Shown: positions 26,358 to 34,951, counted from the first letter of the stretch. The stretch is 64,000 nucleotides of DNA from Streptacidiphilus albus JL83 (GCF_000744705.1 NZ_JQML01000001.1:496001-560000); one strand, 5' to 3'. Made by a program: numbers and translations. The notes: a model not told the origin generated them from the letters alone.

Positions 26358-27517
26358 CCTCCGAGTTGGACGAGGCGCTGCTCCGGGGCCTCGCTCCGGG
26401 CGTCCTCGGGATCCTCGTCCGCCGCGGAGCCGACTTCGCAGCGGCCGAGGACGCCGTCCAGGACGCGCTGGTCGAGGCGGTCCGCGTCTGGCCGACGGAC
26501 GGCCGGCCGCGCGACCCGAAGGGCTGGCTGGTCACCGTGGCCTGGCGCCGGTTCCTCGACGCGACCCGCGCGGACACCGCCCGCCGCCGACGCGAGGACC
26601 GCGTCGACGAGGAGCCGGCGCCCGGCCCGGCCCCCGGTCTTGACGACACCCTCCAGCTCTACTTCCTCTGCGCCCACCCCTCGCTGACGCCGTCGTCGGC
26701 GGTCGCGCTGACCCTGCGCGCCGTCGGCGGGCTGACCACCCGGCAGATCGCCCGGGCCTACCTGGTGCCCGAGGCGACCATGGCGCAGCGCATCAGCCGG
26801 GCCAAGCGCACCGTCTCGGGAGCCCGGCTCGACCGGCCCGGCGATGTCGCCACCGTGCTGCGCGTCCTCTACCTGGTCTTCAACGAGGGCTACTCCGGCG
26901 ACGTCGACCTCGCCGCCGAGGCGATCCGGCTCACCCGGCAGCTGGCGGCGGCGATCGACCACCCCGAGGTGGCCGGGCTGCTCGCACTGATGCTGCTGCA
27001 CCACGCCCGGCGCGCCGCCCGGACCACGCCCGACGGCAGCCTGGTGCCGCTCGCCGAGCAGGACCGCGGCCGGTGGGACACCCGCGCCATCGCCGAGGGC
27101 GTCGAGATCCTGCAGGCGGCCCTCGCCCGGGACCGGCTCGGCTCGTTCCAGGCCCAGGCCGCCATCGCGGCGCTGCACGCCGACGCGCCCACCGCCGAGG
27201 AGACCGACTGGGTACAGATCGTCGAGTGGTACGACGAGCTCGTCCGGCTGACCGACAGCCCGATCGTCCGGCTCAACCGCGCGGTGGCCGTCGGCGAGGC
27301 CGACGGACCGCGAGCCGGGCTGGCCGCGCTGGCGGCACTGGACGCCGCCCTGCCCCGCCACACCGCGGTGGCCGCGTACCTGCACGAGCGCGAGGGCGAC
27401 CGGGCGACCGCGGCCCGGCTCTACGCCGAGGCGGCCCGGCAGGCCCCCACCCTGGCCGAGCGCGAGCACCTGACCCGTCAGGCGGCCCGCCTCAACCAAG
27501 GCCTCGACGCCCGGTGA
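26354..27517 (+). CDS. ECF42-type RNA polymerase sigma factor with C-terminal TPR-like extension
   Basis: 387 aa from GTG 26354 (GTGA overlap with the DGPF gene). Sigma region 2 is FAAAEDAVQDALVEAVRVWP then PKGWLVTVAWRRFLDATRAD; region 4 is LTTRQIARAYLVPEATMAQR ISRAKRTV. A long C-terminal part (residues about 180-387) is helical with repeated Ala/Leu heptads, e.g. LAAAIDHPEVAGLLALMLLH and GPRAGLAALAALDAALPRHT, the extension that defines the ECF42 group. No anti-sigma gene adjoins it; ECF42 factors use the extension instead. Confidence 0.92.
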   Translation: MTSELDEALLRGLAPGVLGILVRRGADFAAAEDAVQDALVEAVRVWPTDGRPRDPKGWLVTVAWRRFLDATRADTARRRREDRVDEEPAPGPAPGLDDTLQLYFLCAHPSLTPSSAVALTLRAVGGLTTRQIARAYLVPEATMAQRISRAKRTVSGARLDRPGDVATVLRVLYLVFNEGYSGDVDLAAEAIRLTRQLAAAIDHPEVAGLLALMLLHHARRAARTTPDGSLVPLAEQDRGRWDTRAIAEGVEILQAALARDRLGSFQAQAAIAALHADAPTAEETDWVQIVEWYDELVRLTDSPIVRLNRAVAVGEADGPRAGLAALAALDAALPRHTAVAAYLHEREGDRATAARLYAEAARQAPTLAEREHLTRQAARLNQGLDAR

Positions 27518-27530
27518 CACCGCTGACCGC

Positions 27531-27559
27531 TTGACGCAGATACTTGTACCCCACACAAT
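27531..27559 (+). promoter_or_regulatory. Leaderless promoter of the SDR gene
   Basis: TTGACG at 27531-27536 and CACAAT at 27554-27559 with a 17-bp spacer. The ATG at 27567 is 8 bp beyond the -10, so transcription should begin at or next to the start codon. No ribosome-binding site is visible before it, which agrees with a leaderless mRNA. Confidence 0.65.
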
Positions 27560-27566
27560 CATTGTT

Positions 27567-28274
27567 ATGACTACAACTAATCAGGCGGGCAAGCAGGTCC
27601 TGCTCATCGGCGCCTCCCGCGGCCTCGGGCTGGCACTGGCGGAGGAGTGGCTGCGGAACGGCTGGCACGTGGTCGCCACCGTGCGCGGGACAGCCCGGAC
27701 GCGGCTCCACGATCTCGCCGACGCCCACGGCGCGAGCCTCGAAATCGAAACCGTCGACATCACGGAACCCGAGCAGGTCGAGGCGCTCCACCGGCGGCTG
27801 GCCTCGCGCAGCTTCGATCTCCTCTTCGTCAACGCCGGCGTCACCAACGAGCCCGAGGGAACCGTCGCCGAGACCTCGACCGAGGAGTTCGTCCGGGTCA
27901 TGGTCACCAACGCGCTCAGCCCGCTGCGGGTCGTCGAGACGCTGGCCGACCTGGTCACCCCGACCGGCACGATCGGCGTGATGTCCTCGGGCCAGGGCAG
28001 CGTGGCCAACAACGAGACCGGCGGCCACGAGGTCTACCGGGGCAGCAAGGCGGCACTGAACACCTTCATGCGCAGCTACGCGGCCCGCCGCAGCGAGGAC
28101 ACCCGGACGCTGGTCCTCCTCGCCCCCGGCTGGGTGCGCACCGACCTCGGCGGCCCCGACGCCCGACTGACCATCGAGGAGAGCATCCCGAACGCCGTCA
28201 GGACGATCGACTCGCTCCAGGGCAAGCCCGGACTCCACTACGTCGACTACCTCGGCCGAACCGTCGCCTGGTAG
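27567..28274 (+). CDS. Short-chain dehydrogenase/reductase
   Basis: 235 aa. Cofactor motif LLIGASRGLGLALAEEW (TGxxxGxG variant, with Ile-Gly-Ala), LLFVNAGV in place of NNAG, active-site Ser in VMSSGQGSVANNETGG, and YRGSKAAL carrying the catalytic Tyr and Lys, with WVRTDLGGPDA after it. A cytosolic NAD(P)-dependent enzyme; substrate unknown. Its small size and NAG variant fit the SDR subgroup often co-located with MarR regulators. The MarR gene follows after 26 bp in the same direction and likely regulates it. Confidence 0.88.
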   Translation: MTTTNQAGKQVLLIGASRGLGLALAEEWLRNGWHVVATVRGTARTRLHDLADAHGASLEIETVDITEPEQVEALHRRLASRSFDLLFVNAGVTNEPEGTVAETSTEEFVRVMVTNALSPLRVVETLADLVTPTGTIGVMSSGQGSVANNETGGHEVYRGSKAALNTFMRSYAARRSEDTRTLVLLAPGWVRTDLGGPDARLTIEESIPNAVRTIDSLQGKPGLHYVDYLGRTVAW

Positions 28275-28300
28275 GTCCCCCACCCCGGAGCACAGCACCG

Positions 28301-28765
28301 ATGTCCAGCAACTCGAACCAGGACCAGGGTCCCCCCGACCCCGCCCAGCGCGCCTGGGCCCTGATGTACAGCTTCGTCGGCACCCACAACCGCCACGGCG
28401 ATCTCGCCGAAGCCCTCGGCTTCCGTCTCGGCGCAGGACGCGGCAAGGCCCTGTTCCAGCTCCGCGACCATCCACTGACTCTCCGTCAACTGGCGGATGC
28501 GATAGGCGCCGACGCGCCCTACACCACCACCATCGTGGACAAGCTCGAAGCCCATGGCCTGGTGGAACGCCTGCCGCACCCCGACGACCGCCGCCGTAAA
28601 CTGGTCACCCTCACCCCCGCCGGGCACCAGGCCATCGCCACCGCCGACGCCATCCTCCTCCGCCCGCCGAGCGCACTCGACTCACTACCACCCCAGGAGC
28701 TGGACCACCTCACCCGCCTCCTCACCCACCTCCTCGCCGCAGACCAGCACGGCGATCCCCCATGA
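28301..28765 (+). CDS. MarR-family transcriptional regulator
   Basis: 154 aa. Winged-helix core: LTLRQLADAIGADAPYTTTI, VDKLEAHGLVERLPHPDDRR, RKLVTLTPAGHQAI, with the wing DDRRRKLV. It is downstream of the SDR gene and may repress that operon. The 206 bp after the stop (28766-28971) hold no supportable feature. Confidence 0.9.
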   Translation: MSSNSNQDQGPPDPAQRAWALMYSFVGTHNRHGDLAEALGFRLGAGRGKALFQLRDHPLTLRQLADAIGADAPYTTTIVDKLEAHGLVERLPHPDDRRRKLVTLTPAGHQAIATADAILLRPPSALDSLPPQELDHLTRLLTHLLAADQHGDPP

Positions 28766-28971
28766 GCTCCTGATCTCCGCCGCCGTCGCGGTTCGCACGC
28801 GCCAGGAGCCGTCAGCTCCGGGTGGGTCCGGCTGCGATTCGGCGAGTCTGTCGATGCCGAATCCCTGGACCTGGCACTGCGTCAGCTGGCCACCTGGGAC
28901 AACGCCCTCGCCGACCTTCCCGGTGACGGGGGGTCACCTTTGTCGGCGTCCCTCTTGCAGTCGCGGGGGCG

Positions 28972-29559
28972 TTAGATCACTGGTACCAGGCGGTGTCGCT
29001 GCGGATGAGATCGAAGCGGTGGTGATGTCAGTTCCAAGGCGCGGTTGTCCTTGCCGGCGTTCATATGGTCGAGCCAGCGTTCGTACCAGGCGAGGAAGTC
29101 CGGGGCCGAGGAGACGTTCGGTCCCCAGTGGCCTTCGGCGTTGCCGATGAGGACACGCCCCGTGAGGGGGCCGGTGACCGCGATGAGGCACATGTCGGTG
29201 CAGCCCATGGTGATGATGTGCAGGAAGAGATCGCCTTCCGCTGCTCCTCTCCGTGCCCGGACGAATCCGCGTGGGCTTCCGGGGTAACCTCTGGATTCCA
29301 TCGTGTAGAGAGAGCCGTCCTCAAGCGGGATCAGGCCGTAGAACGGGGCCGCACCCGAGCCCGCGACGTGGAGGAGGAACTGCCGCAGGGCGTCGGGAAG
29401 GTCAATGCTCTGTTCGGCCTCGAACGCGCTGATCTTCTTCTCTGTCAGAGGCGGACCGGGCCGGAGGCGGTGGTGCTCCTCGCCGAAGGAGTGGCTTCGG
29501 TGCGGGTTGAAGGGGCTTTGGGCCAGCTTGCGCCGCAGGCGGGCGATACGTGGGTCCAC
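28972..29559 (-). CDS. SMI1/KNR4 (SUKH) family protein
   Basis: 195 aa from a GTG at 29559 preceded by GAGAAGAG. SUKH landmarks: PLTEKKISAFEAEQSIDLPD, ALRQFLLHVAGSGAAPFYGL, IPLEDGS, then LHIITMGCTDMCLIAVTGPL, TGRVLIGNAEGHWGPNV and DFLAWYERWLDHM near the end. SUKH proteins often neutralise polymorphic toxins, but many stand alone in streptomycetes. No toxin gene adjoins here, so an orphan immunity protein is one possibility. The 195 bp upstream to the next feature contain no gene. Confidence 0.82.
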   Translation of the reverse strand: MDPRIARLRRKLAQSPFNPHRSHSFGEEHHRLRPGPPLTEKKISAFEAEQSIDLPDALRQFLLHVAGSGAAPFYGLIPLEDGSLYTMESRGYPGSPRGFVRARRGAAEGDLFLHIITMGCTDMCLIAVTGPLTGRVLIGNAEGHWGPNVSSAPDFLAWYERWLDHMNAGKDNRALELTSPPLRSHPQRHRLVPVI

Positions 29560-29754
29560 GGAACTTCTCTTCTCGTTGCCGTGGAATCTACCGGGTCGAG
29601 CCGGGTCAGGGGCGAGGAGGGCCCGTTTGCGCAGCAGCGGGCGTCCGGCGCGGCGAACATCTGGCGTTCGAGCATCTGGAGGCGGTCGATGTGGCCTTCG
29701 ACGACGCCGGAGCTGCAGTCCAGGGTCAGCCCGGCGAGGACCGCACTGTGGTCC

Positions 29755-30456
29755 TGGGGCAAACCGTCCTGAACGTCCACGGCGGACAGGGCGCGGGCAC
29801 ACCGCAGCGGCCGGCCAGGGCCTTTGACCCCGAGCGCTACCGACTCGTCCGCTTCGACCAGCGCAACTGCGGCCGCAGTACCCCGCACGCGAGTGACCCG
29901 GCGGCGGACATGAGCCGCAACACCGCGCAGCACCTGATCGACGACATGGAGCAGCTGCGCGAGCACCTCCCCAGCCCGAGGCCTGGGACCGGTTCCGCGA
30001 CGGCGTCCCGGAGGACGAACGGGACAGCGACCTGCTCGCCGCCTACGCGCGGCTGATGGAGAACCCCGACCGCGCGGTCCGGGCGAAGGCCGCCGCCGAC
30101 TGGCTGGCCTGGGAGGACGCGGTGATCTCCAACGAGCCCAACGGCGTGCCCGGCATGTACAGCGCCCGGGAGGTCGACGCGCAGATCGCGTTCGTCCGGA
30201 TCTGCGCCCACTACTTCAGCCACGGCGCCTGGCTGGAGGATGACCAACTGCTTCGCGACGCCCACCGCTTGGCCGGCATCCCGGCGGTACTCGGCCACGG
30301 GCGACACGACCTGGGCAGCCCGGTACAGACGGCATGGGAGCTGGCGAAGGCGTGGCCGGACGCGCAGCTCCACATCATCGAGGACAGCGGCACGCCGGGA
30401 GCGAGGCCCTGCGGCAGACGATGCTCGACGCCGTCGAGCACTTCAAGCACCGCTGA
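29755..30456 (+). pseudogene. Broken proline iminopeptidase (alpha/beta hydrolase) with internal deletion
   Basis: Fragments of one family lie in order but in different frames. First frame: VLNVHGGQGAGTPQ, FDPERYRLVRFDQRNCGRST and HLIDDMEQLREHL. A second frame then gives PEAWDRFRDGVPEDERDSDL, LAAYARLMENPDRAVRAKAA, WLAWEDAVISNEPNG and LAGIPAVLGHGRHDLGSPVQ. The third shift, near 30395, restores SEALRQTMLDAVEHFKH before a TGA at 30454. In intact enzymes about 100 residues with the nucleophile Ser (GGSWG) lie between the first two blocks; these are missing. So the gene lost its catalytic core and has at least two frameshifts. Amino-terminal prolyl peptidase activity is not possible from it. Confidence 0.85.
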
Positions 30457-30595
30457 CCGTCAGAACGCACGCAACACCCAGGACACGTACGCCCGTTCCA
30501 GGCGCGGGCCCAACGAATGCGACCGTGGGAGGAGGGGCAGACGCATGACACCTCCCTGGCCGGTGTTCTCGGTCCGCCGGACAGGAGGGCGGCCT

Positions 30596-31081
30596 TCAGC
30601 CTCGCGAGCAGCCGTCCGGCCACACGCGCCGCACGGTCACGCCGGCCGCCCGCGCATGCTCGATCATGTCGCCCGTACCACCCTTGCCCGTCGGGGGCTG
30701 CCCGTCCCAGACCGCCACCAGCACCTCCGCGCGCTCCAGCAGCAACTCGTTCGCCGCTTCGTACGCCTCGCGTCCGGCGGTCCGGAAGGGCATCACGATC
30801 ACTTCCGCCGCCTCAGCCACCAGGCGGTCGAACAGTGCGGCGTCCTTCGGCTTCACCTTCGCTTCCCGGTAGTCCGCTGACGGGACGACCACGACAAGGT
30901 CGCCGCCGACCTCGAAGGCGGCCTCCGCAAACAGCGAGTCGGCACCCCGGGCGATGCACGACAGCGCAGTCAACGGCCCCTGCGCAGCAGCCTCGCTGAG
31001 GACGCGTCGCAACTCGTCCCGAACCAGCGGAACGGACTCCTCGGACAGATCCATATGCCCGGTCACAGCAAGGACGGTCAC
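30596..31081 (-). CDS. SLOG-like (DprA/LOG Rossmann) nucleotide-binding protein
   Basis: 161 aa from GTG. LAVTGHMDLSEESVPLVRDE and ALSCIARGADSLFAEAAFEV, then VVVVPSADYREAKVKP, and the PPTGKGGTGDMIEHARAAG loop place it with the SLOG superfamily of Rossmann proteins that bind nucleotide-like ligands. It starts 3 bases after the stop of the TPR-XRE regulator gene, so they form an operon. In some bacteria SLOG proteins sense or process nucleotide second messengers; here the ligand is unknown. Confidence 0.75.
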   Translation of the reverse strand: MTVLAVTGHMDLSEESVPLVRDELRRVLSEAAAQGPLTALSCIARGADSLFAEAAFEVGGDLVVVVPSADYREAKVKPKDAALFDRLVAEAAEVIVMPFRTAGREAYEAANELLLERAEVLVAVWDGQPPTGKGGTGDMIEHARAAGVTVRRVWPDGCSRG

Positions 31082-31084
31082 GAA

Positions 31085-32542
31085 TCACCCCTCTGATCGC
31101 TCGGCCAGCAGCGTACGGATGCTATCGCGGGCCTGCCGAACCCTCCCAGATGCCGACCGGCCAACGGTATAGGGGTAGAGCTCGGCAAGCTGCGTGCGGA
31201 CACGGCCCGACTGCGTGGCGGCAGCAGCTTCCACAGCCCGCTCGGTCTGCTCGCAGGCGGCCGTCAGGTCCCCGGCGAGGAACCGTGTCTCGGCAAGCCC
31301 GATGTGATCCAGGGCATGGGAGCGGGCTGCGTGGGGCGGCCTGCGGGCAATCGCCGCCCGAATGTGCTCGGCCGCCTCATCCGCGTGGGCGCGGGGGTCC
31401 TGTCGTGCGAGCTCCAGGAGCCGGCCGCCGGTCACCCCGGACAGCTCGGAGTCGTCGAAGTACAAGATCCAGTAGGGTTCTTCGTCGGGTTCCCGGGCGG
31501 CAGCGAGATCGGCTTGGGCCTGCTGAGTGGCGCGGCGGAATGCCGCGGTGCGGCCGGTAGCTGCGAGCGCCCACGCTTCGCGGGTGTGGAGCATCGCCCG
31601 AACCCTGGGACCCGCGAGGTCCCGTGTGCCTTCCTGAGCAAGGCGCACGAGTTCCAAAGCATCAGCAGGTCGGCCCTGGTAGAGCATCTGCCTTGCCATA
31701 CCCGCGAGCACGTTCGCGCCGAAAACAGGATCGTCGCCGGCATGCGCGGCGCGAAGTGCGAGCCGGTAGTAGTCCTGGGCCCTTCGCTGGAGACCGCCGT
31801 CCCATGCCATGGTGGCGGCGGTTCCAGCGAGTTGCGCCATGACCCGGTAGAGGCGCCGTTCGATTGGGCCGAACTGGTGTTCTTCGAGGGCGCTCGCGAC
31901 CTCGTTGAGCTGGCCGAGTACGGCCTTGGACCTGAGGCCGCCGCCGTACCGGTGGTCCCAGTGCCGGAACGCCACCGCTGTCTCTTCGAGCTGCTGAACG
32001 TCCTGTACGCCGAGGCGTCCGGGTCGTCGGGCGTCGGCGCCCCGGGTGGCCGGCTGGAGCCATCCTTCGAGGGGGTCCAGGAGGGCCGCGCCAGACAGGG
32101 CGGCGGCCGTGATCAGCAGTGCTGCGGCACGGCGGTCCATGATGAGGTCGCTTCGGGTCAGGCGGACCGCGAGGTGAACCGTATGGTCGGGCGACCATGC
32201 TGCGTCGGTGTCGGGGGGCGTGGGGATGCCCGGCAGGGGATCGCTCTGCAGTGACGGGCCTGCCGATTCCCAAGAGCGTGGTGCGAGTCCGAGGTAGCCG
32301 CCTGGGATACGGAGGCCGTCAGCGATACGCGCAAGGACGTCGTAGCTGAGGACTTGATGCCTGCCGCTGACGATCATTGACACCTTGCCGGGGCTGAGCT
32401 GGCAGGCCGCAGCGATGCGGTTCTGGCTGATGCCATGGCGTTTGAGCAGGCCGAAGGCGGTAGCGAAGTCGTGCTCGGCCAACGCCGCCCGCATGTCCGT
32501 GCGGGACAGGACGTCCGTCGGGATGAGGGACTGCTGGTTCAT
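31085..32542 (-). CDS. XRE-family regulator with C-terminal TPR-like region
   Basis: 485 aa from ATG 32542. The HTH lies at about 25-75: FGLLKRHGISQNRIAAACQL, SPGKVSMIVSGRHQVLSYDV, LARIADGLRIPGGYLGLA. The remainder is helical with TPR-like spacing (YRVMAQLAGTAATMAWDGGL; LRAAHAGDDPVFGANVLAGM; LELVRLAQEGTRDLAGPRVR). This architecture is common in streptomycetes as a peptide- or ligand-sensing regulator. It is divergent from three small overlapping genes across 146 bp and coupled to the SLOG gene. Confidence 0.88.
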   Translation of the reverse strand: MNQQSLIPTDVLSRTDMRAALAEHDFATAFGLLKRHGISQNRIAAACQLSPGKVSMIVSGRHQVLSYDVLARIADGLRIPGGYLGLAPRSWESAGPSLQSDPLPGIPTPPDTDAAWSPDHTVHLAVRLTRSDLIMDRRAAALLITAAALSGAALLDPLEGWLQPATRGADARRPGRLGVQDVQQLEETAVAFRHWDHRYGGGLRSKAVLGQLNEVASALEEHQFGPIERRLYRVMAQLAGTAATMAWDGGLQRRAQDYYRLALRAAHAGDDPVFGANVLAGMARQMLYQGRPADALELVRLAQEGTRDLAGPRVRAMLHTREAWALAATGRTAAFRRATQQAQADLAAAREPDEEPYWILYFDDSELSGVTGGRLLELARQDPRAHADEAAEHIRAAIARRPPHAARSHALDHIGLAETRFLAGDLTAACEQTERAVEAAAATQSGRVRTQLAELYPYTVGRSASGRVRQARDSIRTLLAERSEG

Positions 32543-32688
32543 TGGCTTCGCTTTCAGCTGGATCACCCAGAGCAACCAGAGTATTACCGTCGCGGTAACC
32601 CCCGCCGGTACTCGTGCGACATCGCACCGCTGACGACGCTGTTCGTACCGCAACCTTGCGGCCAGTCGTCGATCGAGAGGCACGAGTC

Positions 32689-32928
32689 ATGCTGATGGAG
32701 CGCCAGCCGGAGCGGGCCCTCATCGACGCCGTCCCCATCCTCGCCGGAAACGACGGGCCTCGCATACAAGCCGACTACGACCAGCTCCACGCCCTTTCCT
32801 GCATCCGCTGCGGACGAGTCGACTGTGAGCTGCTGCCAGCCGGTCACGTCCGCACGGAGGTACGGCCAGGCGAGCACCTGGTCTGGCCCGTCGTCACCTG
32901 CCCCGAGCACCAAGGCGGTACGCCATGA
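32689..32928 (+). CDS. Small cysteine-containing protein, unknown function
   Basis: 79 aa, start ATG 32689 preceded by GAGAGG. ALSCIRCGRVDCELLPAGHV and VVTCPEHQ provide Cys residues in a C..C....C...C..H spacing suggestive of a zinc knuckle. It is the first of three plus-strand genes with ATGA-type overlaps, divergent from the TPR-XRE regulator. Such sets (XRE regulator plus tiny genes) recur in streptomycete genomes and include bld/whi-associated loci; I do not recognise this member. Confidence 0.7.
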   Translation: MLMERQPERALIDAVPILAGNDGPRIQADYDQLHALSCIRCGRVDCELLPAGHVRTEVRPGEHLVWPVVTCPEHQGGTP

Positions 32929-33356
32929 CCGCGCTGACGGTCGCCCCCGAGGTCAACTGGCTGCTCAACCCGCAGTCCTACCGGGCGCCCGACTCGAACG
33001 TGCTCCTCCTCGCCGCCGGCTACGACTGGGACGCCGTCCGGACGCCGGAGCAGCTCGGTCTCGCGACCGCCGGACGTCTCCTCGCCGACGCCCACGACCG
33101 CCCGCTCCTCGGACCCGTCCTGCACTCGCGCCGCTCCGAATGCCTGTACTGGATCGTCCGGACCGGCTCGACCGCGCACTACCGCAGCAACTGCCAACTC
33201 CTCGGCAAAGGCAATTGGATTGCCGTGCCTGGGATCCACGCCCTCCATCCCGACACCGTCCGCTGGCTCCACCTGCCCGAGGCCGGCGTACTCACCCCGG
33301 CCGCATGGCTCGCCGCCGCACTCCATGACACCCGACTCCCGGGAGGGACGAGATGA
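32925..33356 (+). CDS. Hypothetical protein in XRE-divergent operon
   Basis: 143 aa. MTALTVAPEVNWLLNPQSYR, then LLLAAGYDWDAVRTPEQLGL and CLYWIVRTGSTAHYRSNCQL, ending WLHLPEAGVLTPAAWLAAAL. It resembles short streptomycete proteins of unknown function (a bifunctional primase/polymerase-like N-terminus is a faint possibility). No membrane segments or signal peptide. ATGA overlaps on both sides show it is co-translated with its small neighbours. Confidence 0.7.
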   Translation: MTALTVAPEVNWLLNPQSYRAPDSNVLLLAAGYDWDAVRTPEQLGLATAGRLLADAHDRPLLGPVLHSRRSECLYWIVRTGSTAHYRSNCQLLGKGNWIAVPGIHALHPDTVRWLHLPEAGVLTPAAWLAAALHDTRLPGGTR

Positions 33357-33562
33357 ACCGCGAGCACGCCGAGGACACCGCCGCCATGGACGCTGCGCCC
33401 TGGACGCACGGGGACTGCGGCAGCTGCCGGAAGGCCCGCGCGGTGACGCCGACCGTGGGCGGTGACCCGATGTGCCGCGAATGCCTCGCCTACGCGCTGC
33501 TCCTCGACCGGGGCTGCCGAGAGCCGCTGAAGACCCTCACCGCCGTCGGTGCGCCACGGTGA
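33353..33562 (+). CDS. Small putative zinc-binding protein
   Basis: 69 aa, starting in the stop of the gene before (ATGA). Two CxxC pairs, GDCGSCRKAR and PMCRECLAY, are 20-odd residues apart, the layout of a zinc ribbon. It is probably a cytosolic regulatory or structural mini-protein. 227 bp without a clear gene follow it. Confidence 0.7.
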   Translation: MNREHAEDTAAMDAAPWTHGDCGSCRKARAVTPTVGGDPMCRECLAYALLLDRGCREPLKTLTAVGAPR

Positions 33563-33789
33563 CCGGGTACAGCGCGGGCAACGGGTTCGCCGCACCGCGT
33601 TGATCCGCGTCACCGCCGGGGTGGCCGGACCGTGCGGCACCGGGTGCGTGCGGGCGCTCGAAAACCGGTGCTGCTCCAGGATCCGGCCGTTCAGCGCCGC
33701 AACCGCATCGCCCTCGACTGGGACTCCGCCGGAGAGGCCGTGCAACCGGCCCCCGATGAGCAGCACGGCAGCCACGGGGCGCAGGCCGG

Positions 33790-34185
33790 TCAACCCCCGT
33801 CTTCGGCGAACGGAGGCGAGGGCAGCCGCCATTCGGAGTCGGCCCTGCCGACGATCCTGCGGAGTTCACGCGCACCTTGAGCTGACAGCGCCTGCATCAC
33901 CGTGCCGAGGAGGGAACGGGCTTCCAGGGGGTTACCGCAGCAGTCCCAGTGGTCGCTGCCCCAGTCGTGGTCGCGCCACAACTGACGCTCCGGGCGGTGG
34001 ACATAGTCCTTCCACAGCCGGATCGCGTCAGCGACGTCCCCCGGACGCAGGTAGTTCCGGGTGCGCTCAAGGCGGGTGATCTCGGACAGCGTCCGCAGAG
34101 AGACACCGTCGATCACCGGCCGCGCAGTTCGTGCCCGGGGGCCAGCACTGGCAGCCCGGATGTGTCCCGGCCGGCTACGCGGCAT
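33790..34185 (-). CDS. Hypothetical protein, possibly HTH-related
   Basis: 131 aa. Coherent, non-repetitive sequence: VSLRTLSEITRLERTRNYLR, PGDVADAIRLWKDYVHRPER, WGSDHWDCCGNPLEARSLLG, QALSAQGARELRRIV. A basic N-terminus of about 25 residues could be untranslated if a later start is used. I do not recognise the family. It stands alone between the small zinc protein gene and the MarR gene, transcribed leftward. Confidence 0.6.
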   Translation of the reverse strand: MPRSRPGHIRAASAGPRARTARPVIDGVSLRTLSEITRLERTRNYLRPGDVADAIRLWKDYVHRPERQLWRDHDWGSDHWDCCGNPLEARSLLGTVMQALSAQGARELRRIVGRADSEWRLPSPPFAEDGG

Positions 34186-34337
34186 GGACCTTTCTGTTCG
34201 TCGTCATGCGGTCATGCTGCCATGTTCGCGCATGCGCATCGACCGAATTCACTCGTCCGGAACGGGCAGTCCGCCGGACTTGGACGCGGCCTGGTCGAGG
34301 CCGCGCACGCTCCGGACGGATCCGATTCCGCCGCCGG

Positions 34338-34859
34338 CTACCTGTCGCGTGACTTCGCCCGCGCCGGCGCGGCGTCCCTGCGCACCTCGTTGACGGCGTC
34401 CACATACTTCAGCAGTAGCTGGGCGAAGGCGAGTCGGTCGTCCACGTTCCAGTCGCGGGTGATGTAGACGTACGCATCCCGCTGCTGGCGGCGGAAGTTG
34501 GCCAGCATGGCCTCACCCTCGGGGGTGAGCCGCAGAACCGTCCGGCGGCCGTCGGTCTGGGACGCCTGCCGGGTGAGGTAGCCGGCCTGGATGCAGTCCG
34601 AGACCATCCGGCTGGCCACCGAGGGGTCCACCGACAGGTTCTCGGTAATGGCCCCGATGTTGACCTCCCGGGGCGGCTCCTCCGCAGCCCCCGCCTCCAC
34701 CACGGTCAGTACCGGGGTCCTGGAGAGGTCCTTGGCGGAGACCGGCTTCTCCACGTCGAGCAGCACACTGCGCCGCAGTCGGGTGAACGCCGGACCGACG
34801 GAACCCAGGAGCGCCTCCGCCTCCTCGTCCGTGAACTGCCTCTTCGGCTTCGCCGTCAT
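34338..34859 (-). CDS. MarR-family transcriptional regulator
   Basis: 173 aa from ATG 34859. Winged helix: VNIGAITENLSVDPSVASRM, VSDCIQAGYLTRQASQTDGR, RTVLRLTPEGEAML. The wing residues TDGRRTVL are typical. Divergent from the NmrA gene with only 92 bp between them, so it probably represses both. The shared region is unusually AT-rich, with ACATGT, CATATG and GCATGC half-palindromes (34891-34933). Confidence 0.9.
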   Translation of the reverse strand: MTAKPKRQFTDEEAEALLGSVGPAFTRLRRSVLLDVEKPVSAKDLSRTPVLTVVEAGAAEEPPREVNIGAITENLSVDPSVASRMVSDCIQAGYLTRQASQTDGRRTVLRLTPEGEAMLANFRRQQRDAYVYITRDWNVDDRLAFAQLLLKYVDAVNEVRRDAAPARAKSRDR

Positions 34860-34951
34860 GCCCGCAGCATAGACGATTGACAATAGACAGACACATGTGG
34901 AAGAACAAACATATGCATGCAAGCACACATATAAATGAGAGCGAGAACGCC

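Noticed and set aside
28972..29559. SUKH protein as immunity partner of a neighbouring toxin
   Set aside because: No polymorphic toxin gene adjoins; upstream lies only a degraded peptidase and downstream an unrelated MarR gene.
33549..34079. 176-codon plus-strand frame after the small zinc protein
   Set aside because: It overlaps the more coherent 131-residue minus-strand gene, has no ribosome site, and is Arg/Ser/Pro-rich.
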